This document shows positions 24,527 through 35,098 of a stretch of 64,000 nt of DNA, one piece after another; within the stretch, counting starts at the first letter, position 1; each line of letters begins with the position of its first letter. Under the pieces are notes generated by a model. The model was not told the DNA's origin. It saw only the letters and a list, made by a program, of their open reading frames with translations, and searched no databases. The translations under genes and the position numbers were made by a program. The stretch comes from Chrysomallon squamiferum (Eukaryota > Mollusca > Gastropoda > Neomphalida > Peltospiridae), in contig CM022670.1 in the NCBI GenBank assembly GCA_012295275.1, forward strand, positions 29,591,938 to 29,655,937. The letters run 5' to 3'.

Positions 24527-24540
24527 TGTACCCATTAACT
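24527..24540. other. Centre of the palindrome
   Basis: About 14 bp separate the two arms. The flanking GAAGACAC and GTGTCTTC are exact reverse complements. Such a short spacer would allow full cruciform or hairpin extrusion. Confidence 0.85.
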
Positions 24541-24942
24541 GGTGTCTTCCCATTTGGTAGAATTCCCAGTTCGTATAATTCCCATTTCGTAGAAAAAGTT
24601 GGTCTACCGCAATACCTGATTACTTCTGTATATAATGAACTTGGCCTGTGCATACATCTGGTTTCTTTCTAACATTCAGAAGCGGAGTGCATTGTTCCTA
24701 AATCGATTATGTAACATAAACCGAAAGCAGAATAAGCGTTCACTGCTCATTTGTTGTAGATTTGTTACTTTTTCATTATCATCATCATCTTCCTCTTCCT
24801 CATTATCATCATCATAATCATCATCAACATTATTATTATTGTTGTTATTATTATTATTATTGTTATTATTATTATTCGTATTCTTCTTATTCTTATTATT
24901 ATAATTACTGTTACTATTATTATTATTATTATGATGATGATG

Positions 24943-24978
<36 letters not shown>

Positions 24979-25852
24979 TATTATTATTATTATTTAAACT
25001 GGTCATTTCTAATTCATAAACATTTCCTTTCCGTTACAAAACAAGCAACCAATAATAAACAATTTTACATCAATTTCATCTATCTATTAAAAAACAAAAC
25101 GAAAAAAGAATGAAAGAAAAGAAAAATGGCTTGCTTCTGTAAGAGAATACGACAAAAATATTATAAATAACTAATTCAGCAATATAATTTTTAACAAAAC
25201 ATATTTTACATACGAGTAATTTACTTATATTCAGTAAATAGAATATTTGAACGTTACATTTATCATTAACTTTTCGAATTCAACCATATTCAGCTTAAAC
25301 ATGTACAAGATATCTGTTACTGATCATATTTACGTTATGCACACACACATATTCAGATTGTGCAGATATTATACAATATATGTGACATAGTATATTAATA
25401 GTATGTACACTAAAGATATAACCTGCAAATACTTTGGCTATGACTGAAAAAGTTTATACGAAGGACCAAATCATTGGGAATACTTTTAGATAAATACCTT
25501 CTTTTTTAATTATTTACATTCACTATATTCGATACATAGATTATTTCGAGATTTGTCATATTTGCATACTTTATGCGATAAGCGATATCCATACTACAAT
25601 AATACCTCAGATTAAAGATGTAATTGGTTCCAAATTTCCGATAGTGAAGTGAGGTATCGTTAAGCGGGAGACTAATTTACATAGAATTAAGGTTAAAAGC
25701 AGTGGTTACTTTCTCGCTGATGAGATCCGACATAAAATAAAAAAAAGAGGTGAAATAAGGAGAAATAAAACGGCAGTTTAGACATAAATGATTTAATAGA
25801 TTATAGATATTAAGTAAACAGTAAATCATTTACAAATCAATTTATACAAATA
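24541..25852 (-). repeat. Right arm of the ~2.8-kb palindrome
   Basis: Reverse complement of 23085-24526, with scattered substitutions and small indels, including an extra ATACGAACTGGGAATT-like unit near 24565-24585. It ends inside the pogo-style element that begins at about 25600. Confidence 0.92.
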
Positions 25853-26272
25853 CATTAAGAAATAATTATATGCCGCTCGTTGTGGGTTTGGTTTCATTTA
25901 AGATAATGTATTTTGTTTCTAAAGTTATTGTCTTCCGTTTCTTTTTATCATCAGCATTTGCCGGTATCGTGTTATTCGTTTTGACATATTGGAAGGGTAA
26001 ATTACAAACGAGTTTAAGTCAAAATCGAAGCAGAAGACAAAAGAGAATCAGAATAACAGATGCACGTATGATGTGTCAACCGATCAACACAGCTGAGAGA
26101 AGCTTGTGAATGAACGAAAAATTAAAGAAAACGGACTTAAAAACATGCATTGTATACATTTGTATCATTTATTTCGAGCAATTAACTATTAAATTAAATT
26201 TCTATTTATATAATTTGTAAAGAAGAAAGATTGTTAAAGCGTGGTATCGTTAAGCGAGATATTACTGTATTT
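25600..26272 (+). mobile_element. Pogo/Tigger-style miniature DNA transposon (non-autonomous)
   Basis: Its start (AATACCTCAGATTAAAGATG, then AATTGGTTCC) has the style of pogo/Tigger termini. Its end, read on the minus strand, is CAGTAATATCTCGCTTAACG. The motif GGTATCGTTAAGCG occurs directly at both 25653-25666 and 26243-26256. A 79-codon frame inside (25870-26109) has no recognisable domain. Part of the left end is duplicated in reverse at 23085-23340. The family call is by resemblance only. Confidence 0.45.
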
Positions 26273-26373
26273 ATACAATAAAAATCGCTTTCCAAATAAT
26301 CTGGAGCAGTTAATTATAATGACTGAAGTAAAACCAAGCATGTCAATGAGACCACTGAACCACATTTAGGCTT

Positions 26374-26403
26374 TCTACGAAATGGGAATTCTACCAGATG
26401 GGA
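26374..26403 (+). repeat. Exact 30-bp match to the palindrome core
   Basis: Thirty bases beginning TCTACGAAATGGGAATTCTA are identical to 24487-24516 next to the palindrome centre. This suggests the core belongs to a dispersed element whose end is repeated here. Confidence 0.85.
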
Positions 26404-27882
26404 CTAAGTCCATTAAATCGGCATGATTTCTTGAGGTTTTTTCCGTGATGTAATTTTTGCCGTTACGAGTTATCATTCCTATTGGTCCATGCTACTTACA
26501 GAGAAAAACCAAAGGTTAACCAAATAATATTTTTTGGGCGACTAACCCATAATGTTTTTAACATTCATTTCGAGCCCAGATGTGTGATTATAAAAATTAA
26601 TTAAAAAAATTAATATGGTCTAATCACATCCAACCTAACTTTTTATTTACCAAAGAGCTTCTACAGTGGAGAAGATTATAAGCATGCTGCAGATGCGAGC
26701 TACATCAGGCATAATGCACACTTACTGTTGTTCACTATGATATATATTCACTTTTTATTATCTTCTTGTCATATTTTAGTGTTGTTTTCCTAAAATGAAG
26801 TAAATAAAAGCACTGAATAACATAATGGTACTAACCAGGTAAAATAAATAAATAAATAATACTGAAGCATAAATAAGAGGATTCTTTTGGTTTTTTGTTG
26901 TTGTTGTTTTTTGTTTATGAAGTGCATTAAATGATTAAATAATAATAATAAGCGAATGTACATATGTGGTATGGTTTTATTTATCATTAAGCTAGAACAT
27001 ATCTGTCGCAAAGCAAAAAAAAAAAAAAAAAATAATAATAATAATAAATAAAATAAAAATAAATAAAACATTAAGAAATTAATAATATGTATATATATTT
27101 TAAAATGCAAAATTGTAACAGATAATAATTTTTCAGTCACTAATATTTCCAAGAATTCTCGTTCATAATAGCAAACCTAACATCTACGGATATGCTTAAT
27201 TTAGAACTCGCAAAATTCGTTATTTACTCGTGCTTTAACTTCTGGAAGCACCTTTAATACAAACATAAACGTTTCTTCACAGTCAACAAAAAATTAATCG
27301 AATGTTAACAAAAGAAAACATTACGAATCAACAGAAAATTGCATTTAATTGTTGTATTTCACACTTACAAATTTGCAGACAGCGAAACACATAGTAATGA
27401 TGAGACTGAGTTACTCTTCTAAGCGTTCTTGAATTTTTTATTATTATTGGGTTTTTTTGTTGTTGTTTTTTCGCATATATTTTATTGTGTTTTAACCAAT
27501 TTAAGCGCTTTTTTTAAACAATATTATTAAAACCGTTTGCTTTTTGTCATTCATTTTTGTTTCACTTTCACTTCTAGATTCGGCAATAGATTCTTTAAGT
27601 GTAATGATTAATTACTGGTGAGGCGGTTAGCATAGGTTTATGTCTGACCGAGTTTATATGATCGTGTAAATTATTAACGTTTCTTCTTCTTCTTCTTCTT
27701 TTTTCATTTTAAGTTGGAACAAGAATTTGTTCCGTTTTTATCATGTACAATAATAATAATACTTATGTAGTGTTGTTTATAACATTATTCGATCTGTTTA
27801 TTGGTGAGAACTAAGAAACCAACTGTTTTTCATCCATTTCTCTTGATGATTGTCTGGAATCTGTACCATTTGTTTTTTTTCT
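26404..27882. other. Non-coding interval
   Basis: No supported gene. Contains A-rich and (TAA)n runs (27017-27070), a (TTC)n tract (27680-27700) and otherwise unstructured AT-rich DNA. Confidence 0.5.
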
Positions 27883-28217
27883 GTGAGAGATGTTCATTGA
27901 TAAATTTAGTTACCGCCCTTGTGTAAGAGATGTTCACTGATATATATAGTTACCACTCTTGTGTGAGAGATGTTCACTGATATATTTAGAGTTACTACCC
28001 TTGTGTGTCAGATGTTCACTGATATGTTTAGAGTTATTGTCCTTGTGTGTCAGATGTTCACTGGTATGTTTAGAGTTACTGCCCTTGTGTGAGAGATGTT
28101 CACTGATATATTTAGAGTTACCGCCCTTGTGTGAGACATGTTCTCTGATATATTTAGAGTTACCGCCCTTGTGTGAGAGATGTTCATTGATATATTTAGT
28201 TACCGCCCTTGTGTGAG
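27883..28217 (+). repeat. Minisatellite, ~8 copies of a 36-42-bp unit
   Basis: Diverged tandem units of the form GTTACTGCCCTTGTGTGAGA followed by GATGTTCACTGATATATTTA and GA. The commonest unit length is 42 bp, i.e. 14 codons. This keeps one frame open for 85 codons (CERCSLIYLELLPL-like units), which is an artefact of the period rather than a gene. Confidence 0.92.
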
Positions 28218-28689
28218 TATATACCTTTATTCATCCTCTATTTTGTGCTGATGAAAATATGAGCCTGACGTGTCTTGGTAATTTCTTCAAAAATATTGTA
28301 ATATGAAATACAAAGCAATGGATTGTTAAAATGTCAAAAAGCTGTACAAAGGCTATATTTTTAATGGTATGCATTGTGAAGTGAGGGAAAACTTTTATCA
28401 ATCGTTTGCTTTTAACAAATGTAACACTATAAAAGGCTAAAATTCCATAAAGTATTAAAGTTTTAGATGGGTAGTGACTATGACAGTGATAGGAATATGT
28501 GTCACAAGAAAACTTTGGCTATTTATCACACTTGCACTCCCTGTCACTCATACTGTCACTGGTAAACTACTGCGCAGCCGTTTCGAACGAGTTTACGTGT
28601 ACAAAATCTTCTTCCGGGCAACCGGCTATTTCTTACTGGATATCTTTCCGCTTTTAACATAATCAATTTTATATCATCACACATATCTA

Positions 28690-28758
28690 CCTAGATCCTA
28701 GAATTTCGTGGGGCACACCTAAGCATGTCTCCGGGCACATCCTCTGAGAACCACTGGT
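28690..28758 (-). mobile_element. hAT-type transposon end (fragment)
   Basis: On the minus strand it starts CAGTGGTTCTCAGAGGATGT, the terminal motif style of hAT (Charlie-type) elements. No convincing partner terminus or 8-bp target duplication was found, so it is treated as a solo end. Confidence 0.45.
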
Positions 28759-30024
28759 CAGTCAGAATGGTTTTGTAAATTCCTATATAAATGACAGACC
28801 GAGAACAACGTATGGAGAATAAAATGGATGCAGCATTCCTCTAGCATATCCTTAGTCGCTTTTGTAGTGTGGGACGGGCAATGTCGTAGTGGAAGATTAT
28901 TTATAATGTAAAAATAGTTGTTCGTATAACCGAAGGAACGAACAATTTAAGAAACAGGCTTCCCAGTTACTAAACAATATTTTGAAGTACACTTTTGAAG
29001 ATAAAAGTACACGGCATAATGTGTTACAGAGTGTTACAACATAAAACTCAAAGTAGTAATAAAATAAAATTGAAGACAAAATTTATACTCTGCCAACAGC
29101 CTACGTTTTTATAACATTTATTTACGAAATATAACTGAAGGATATAAATTATTAGCCTATCCTTAAGAACCTTTTGGACATTCGACATGCACAAAAAAAG
29201 AAAAAATATTTATAAACTCTTTACAAATTTGTAACGAACAAATCCATGTACAAAAGGTCTACTCATTATTCAGTACTGTCTATTAAGAACAGATGTAGTT
29301 ATTTATTTCATTTAATGCGGTTTACCAGAGTGATTATCTTCGGTTACATTTTGCTTAGTATTTAGTTCCTGATGAAAAGACCTCGATTTTTACACGTTTC
29401 AGTGTAGATAATACAATAATAATTAACTGCATTGATTTTTTTTTTCCATTAAGATCACAACCAGTTTAAGAATTAAACGCTTTTAGTGGTCAAAGATAAT
29501 TGTCGTTATTAACTTAACTCGGTGAACTGTTTATTAACAATTTACGCTATGAGTAAATTTAACGTACACAAAGGCTTATTGGATGTCGACGTTATCACAA
29601 GTTCTGACAGTAATTGGAGAGAGAAAAAAAAAAAAAAAAACAACAACAAGAAAACGAAAGAAAGGAAGGAATATAATTGCAATTTGTATGATGACGATGA
29701 AAGACATGTAGTTAACAAAAAGGACCAGGTAAAAAGTATATAAAGGATAACTGCATATCGTAGACGACTGTATCTTGAATTTCGATCACAACTGAGAAAC
29801 ATACAACAACAAAAAAACAACAACCAAAAACGAGTTATTTGCATGGATAAGATGTTAGAAGCGTCTCTTGTTGACATAAACTATGTAAAATAAATAATAC
29901 AAAGGAGGCACGTGTGTCGAAGACCTTTGATACTTCTGTTTGAACATAAAGAAGATCTACGAAGCTAAATTTGGAACTATTGTTAAAAAAAAAAAAAAAA
30001 AAAAAGGCTGTCAAAAGTGTTACA
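28759..30024. other. 5' flank of the secreted sushi gene
   Basis: No coding exon recognised. Contains poly-A runs (29627-29640 and 29986-30005) just upstream of the signal-peptide exon. No clear core-promoter motif can be assigned. Confidence 0.4.
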
Positions 30025-32424
30025 ATGATTGCAGTTTTTCTCCTCGTTTCAGTGTGGATATTTTTTATTTTGCCACGAACAGGTATGTTATACCTCTACT
30101 GGCGCTGAGTGAAACTTTTGTTAATACATATTTCGTTCTTTCTGGCAATTATAATTCAAAGTATTTTCAAACAATTATTTATTTATTTATTTTTGTATCT
30201 TTACTGTTTAGAAACAGTGATATTCTAGTGATTTTCTAACAGCCAAAGAATTTAAATATTTTGGAGACATTTTATTGTTATAGTTGTTATCGTTATATAT
30301 GGTACATCACTTTTCAATAGTCTGTAAAATATATATGCGATGATGAAATGTTCAAAGTTATTTCTTTAGTATTAATTGCTTGTTTAAATGTTAAAAGACC
30401 ATTTTTAAAACAGTTTTCAGTAAAAACATAATAAATAAATTGGTATTTAAGGACGATTTTTGGTTTGATGAATAGAAACAACGCAATAAATGTGCTTGAA
30501 TATTACTGTCAAGTACGATGAGTGGAGGAAAATACCCAGTTAATTTCATTTAGTTTTTGTATTATTTAGGAATTAAATATAAAAGAAATAACTGGTTACT
30601 ACTTTAAGATATCCTTGCTGCAGTTTGGCATCTTCACCTTCGGAGGATAAAGCTAATAAATTAAGACAGTAAACTTTTGTCACACACACACACACACACA
30701 GAAATACTGATTCGTTCGTTTTTATGTTCGTTCTTTCAGAAATTTTTATTGTTTTATTTATTCATTCAAATGTTCCTTTCTTCATTCATAAGTGTGTCCT
30801 GTTATTATTTTAGTCATTCGATATTTAGATTATTATTAATTTACTATTTTATTTTTATTATTATGATGGTCTTTTTTTGTTTGTTTGTTTGTTTGTTTTT
30901 TTATTTTTTCAACTGTGTTTTTCAGTTTTTTCAGCGGCGTGTGAAAACGCCGATCATGATGATTTCTGTGATGCTGGTGTGCCTAAAGGAGATTGCTGGT
31001 TTATTTCCAACAGATTCTGCCGCTGTTCCAAGTCTTGTGAAGCCCCACCTAACTGTGGATGTTAGTACTTCAAATAACCAGTAAATGAAGTAGTGGTCCT
31101 GGGACCAGTACTAGTAGTGCCAGTAAAAGTAGTTACAGTAAACATAACAGAGCAATGTTAACGATTTTATCTGAATAATATATGATAATAAATAAATAAA
31201 TAAATAAATATATAAATATAGCACCAGATTTTAAAAATGTTAGAGTTCACTGAGGCACTGCAATTCACTGGTGTGGCTATCCTACTTCAGCGTCTAAACT
31301 AGTCGGTAAAAGCGGACAAACGTAAAAATAAAATAGGTTACATTTTAAAACTTCGTGCCTAGTCTGAATATTTTTGTCTCTGTAAAGTTACTCATATATA
31401 TATATACACACACAAACACACACACACACACACATGATTTACACGTAATATTAATATAAGGCAGTGTCGCGATTAATTTTGGATTTGAAAGACAGGCAGC
31501 CATAAATTTCGTTATGCTTGGAATTATTTTCAATTAATTTCATGCCCACTTGATAAATTGTCAGTTTCGAAATGTATTTACTGTAATGAACAAGATACAT
31601 ATTGACCAAATATCGAAGGATGATACCAAACTGACAAGTTCCTGTAAAATAAATAAATACAGACTCACTGATAGCATCCTAGAATGATCATAGCAAGATT
31701 TCAAATTATTTCATTCTGATGCACAAGTCCTTCCACTTAACCAAGCGGACAGCGAGTGACGTTGTTTCTGTTGTTGATGTCATAATTATTTATTCTTCGA
31801 AACCAAGCGGAAACAACGGGAATTGTGCAGTTGTAAGCTAGTTAACAAAATATATCTCAGCAGATATATTTTAGTTTGTTTTAAATTATAATAAATAACC
31901 ATACGTATGCGTTAAAAATCCATACGTTCGCGTATTATTTATCTTTTTCAGCAGAAAATAATGACACTGACTGTATGTGCTTCAGTTTAGCCTACCTCTG
32001 TCCAGCAATTCTGTCTTCCTGTCCTACTACTTGCGACCGCAGAACAAGTTTGTACTTTTTCTTGATTATCTATTGCATCTCTAATCGAAGAGCTTAGAAC
32101 CAGTGTTATCTAACATATTTTCTTTTCTGATCATCAACGTTGAAGTTATCTTTCTCAAAATATGTGTATGTATGTATGTATAATAATTTAAGTTATTATT
32201 GGGGTCTTGCCCCTCTAATTGTCAGTCTTTCATTTTGTGGTTTCGTGCATTCGTATTTATATAATTCCTTTACTGCCTTGTACACAGTGGAGACGAATGG
32301 CAACAGTAACCACTAATATGACTATATAGTATAGTTTAAACGTAATTAATCTAATATAGAATAATATATATAATCTGATACTTTGTCAACCCTATAAGTT
32401 CTCCTTTTAATGTTTCTTGAAATG

Positions 32425-32497
<73 letters not shown>

Positions 32498-34576
32498 ACA
32501 AAAATGAGTAAGAAAATACAAAAATAATCTACGTTTGCTATTATGTGAAATAAAATCAGATCTCTGTGCTCAACAGGTATTCCTTGTCAGCCACTCCCAT
32601 CGTTTGCTAATGCCTCACCCTCTCTCAGTCTTCCTGCATATGGCGACAAGGTAACTTATACATGTAACGAAGGTTATGAAAAAACTGGAGGTAACACTGG
32701 TCTCAGAGCATGTGTAGAACATGGAGTGTGGTTTGTACACACAGTTGATGGAATTCCACCAGTATGTCAGCGTACGTATAGACATTACTCTTAACGTGTG
32801 CTTGCAGTGGTATGAATATTAAGCAGACAATTTTATACTTCCTATTTATAATTTTACTGGATTTAGGTGACATATCAGTACTATAACAAAGCATAACATT
32901 AAAATAATATTTATTAAAACTCCATTATCAGAATTCTTTTACTATTATTTGTTATTTATTTCATTTTATTCTCTATTTATTTTTTGATAATTATGGAAGA
33001 ACAAAACGTTAAGACATCATGTGAGGACTTTACAGCAACATGAGGGAGGCAGTACTTTGATCAATAGTACATGTATTTTGTTATTACACTTCATTGTTAT
33101 TATACTTCATTATTAAAAAATATAAAATAAAATAATAATAACAATAAATACATTTATTTAAGATATGCATGAAAATATTATTTAATGTACATTATTTACG
33201 TTACAGCTAGAAAATACTCTGAAACAAACTGCAGATTCCCGCCTATCAGGCATTTGTCGTAACTCATAACTTTAAATAAAGAAATGTTTGTAGCAGTGAG
33301 TTTATTGTCAATTACAACAACAACCACAAGAAACAACAAAAATAAATAAATAAAATGAATAAATCTGTCATGCTTTACAACCCAAAATTTGAAACATGTT
33401 GATGTAACTTTAACAGTCCCATAGAAAATGTATTATCAATGTTATGATTATTTGCTTGTTTATTATTTCTATATGTTCTTTCTTTTTGGAAAATCTGGGT
33501 TGTTTGAAGTAGATCAATATTAAATTTGCTTTTCAAATCTGAAAACACATAAAACAGTAACCTCAAATTAGCTATGAACTAAACTAATAAAAAAAAAAGA
33601 TAGTTTCAACTTTTGTTTAATACAGCTGTCAGTTGTGGAGCTCCACCAGTATTACAAAACTTTATTCCATCTAAAACTGCTGGATACTATGGTGATGTTG
33701 TCAGTTATTTATGCCCGGAGAAAATGATGAAAATCGGCGGCGGTATTGCAAAATGCCTATGTAATGGGTCTGCACATTGGGAAATTGAAATTACAGATTC
33801 CGTTCCAATTTGTAAAGGTAAATATTTTAAGCTGTATTATGTATACAATAGCATTACAATAATAACTAATATTTAGTAATTTTTGGTTATGTGAATAATC
33901 TTTCTTCAAATATACCATAATTTTAAAATACGTTATTGCTGATTACTTCAAAACATTTTTGTCCAGTGATGTTTATTAAAGCTTTAGGTTTGTTGGGGTT
34001 TTTGTTTTTTTTCTCCAATAAATAAACATATTTTTGGCAACACATTATCACACTGTGACATTTTGATATTAACCATTTTAGATAGCAAACAAATATTTTT
34101 TTTTTGGAAGCCAACAACCTTTTAATACAATCACACTATACACTTATTCATTATTTCCTTTTTCTCAATACATTTAAAAAAAAAATCAGTAAAATGAATG
34201 ATAACTGTTACTTTTTATTTTCTTCTCAGGATAATTATATTAAAAATTTAGTGAATACATATAAACATATGACCTAATTTATAGGTTCTACTGGTATATA
34301 CAACATACTGTATTATATATAATAATAAGCCACAATGTTTGTTAAGATTACCTTTACATATATTCAGATTTGGAAATTCATTTCCGGAATTCGGCTGCAG
34401 AAATTACTGGAGCTGTTCCCCCAAATATGTCACAAGGTCGCAGCAATGTGGATTGTGCACATCAGTGTGCATTGATGGACAAGTGTTACGGGTACACTTT
34501 CACTGCTGCATCAATGGCTTGCAGCTTCAATGTGGTTTCCATAGATCCAGTTACAACAAAAATGAAAATTATCTGA
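30025..34576 (+). CDS. Secreted protein: two Cys modules, two sushi (CCP) domains, PAN/apple-like C-terminus
   Basis: Exons: 30025-30082, 30935-31060, 31952-32047, 32577-32771, 33626-33817, 34368-34576. All internal junctions are phase 1; total 291 residues. Exon 1 encodes a signal peptide (MIAVFLLVSVWIFFILPRT). Exon 2 is a seven-Cys module with spacing C-x8-C-x8-C-x7-C-x-C-x3-C-x5-C. Exon 3 is a smaller module containing DTDCMC. Exons 4 and 5 (residues ~94-158 and ~159-222) are CCP domains with four Cys and the late Trp. The last exon (~223-291) has the PAN-like pattern NVDCAHQCALMDKCYGYTF and ends in TGA. No membrane anchor follows, so it is probably secreted. It is paralogous to the gene at 45450-56122. 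Its likely role is extracellular recognition or adhesion; no ligand can be named. Confidence 0.85.
30681..30700 (+). repeat. (CA)n microsatellite
   Basis: Short CA array in intron 1 of the secreted sushi gene. Confidence 0.85.
32161..32427 (+). repeat. Intronic repeat, + orientation copy
   Basis: A ~260-bp segment (containing TTATTGGGGTCTTGCCCCTC and, near its end, CTCCTTTTAATGTTTCTTGA) whose reverse complement is found at 49979-50235. It is bounded by TATG repeats on the left and an (AG)n run on the right. It lies in the intron between the second Cys module and the first CCP exon. Confidence 0.88.
32428..32496 (+). repeat. (AG)n microsatellite
   Basis: About 34 uninterrupted AG units at the right edge of the intronic repeat. 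Confidence 0.95.
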
Positions 34577-35098
34577 AAGCATTCTGTCAGAAAGTTTTTG
34601 ACTTTTGATATTCTCAGGTTTCACATCTTTATGAAGTGTGTTACTTCTTTAATGGCAGCGAACAACAAATTATTTTTGTTGTTACCAATTATAGAAGTAG
34701 TAGTGACTGCTTAATTATTATTCTATTAAAAATGCCCAGACCATGGAACATTATTATTTTAATTCACCATTTTAAAAAAAGTAACTTGGAATATAATACA
34801 TATTTTGTTCATAATATCAGACTATTTTACTTAGGTTATTGTAAGCTTCTATCTTCAGTGTATTTTCTTCTGGACATTTATTTCTTTTTTCTTTTTTCCA
34901 GACTACAACATGATTATCTTTTTGTCTTTATTAGTTTATTTCTTGCACAGGTTTATTCTTCTCAAAGTCTCAGTCATTAAAGCATGAAAACACAGTGTAT
35001 GTGTCATAATGTGATCGATTAATTCTGATGAACTGCAGCTGGTATAAAGACAGAAAGAAATTAAAGTTGTATCATTTACTCCAAAATCCATGAGAATA

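Noticed and set aside
24762-25019. Tyr/Ser-rich and Ile-rich frames around 24.0-25.1 kb
   Set aside because: Translation of TTA/TAT microsatellites inside the palindrome.
27959-28216. 85-residue Cys/Leu-rich repeat protein
   Set aside because: Produced by the 42-bp period of a minisatellite; no splice or start context and strong unit divergence.
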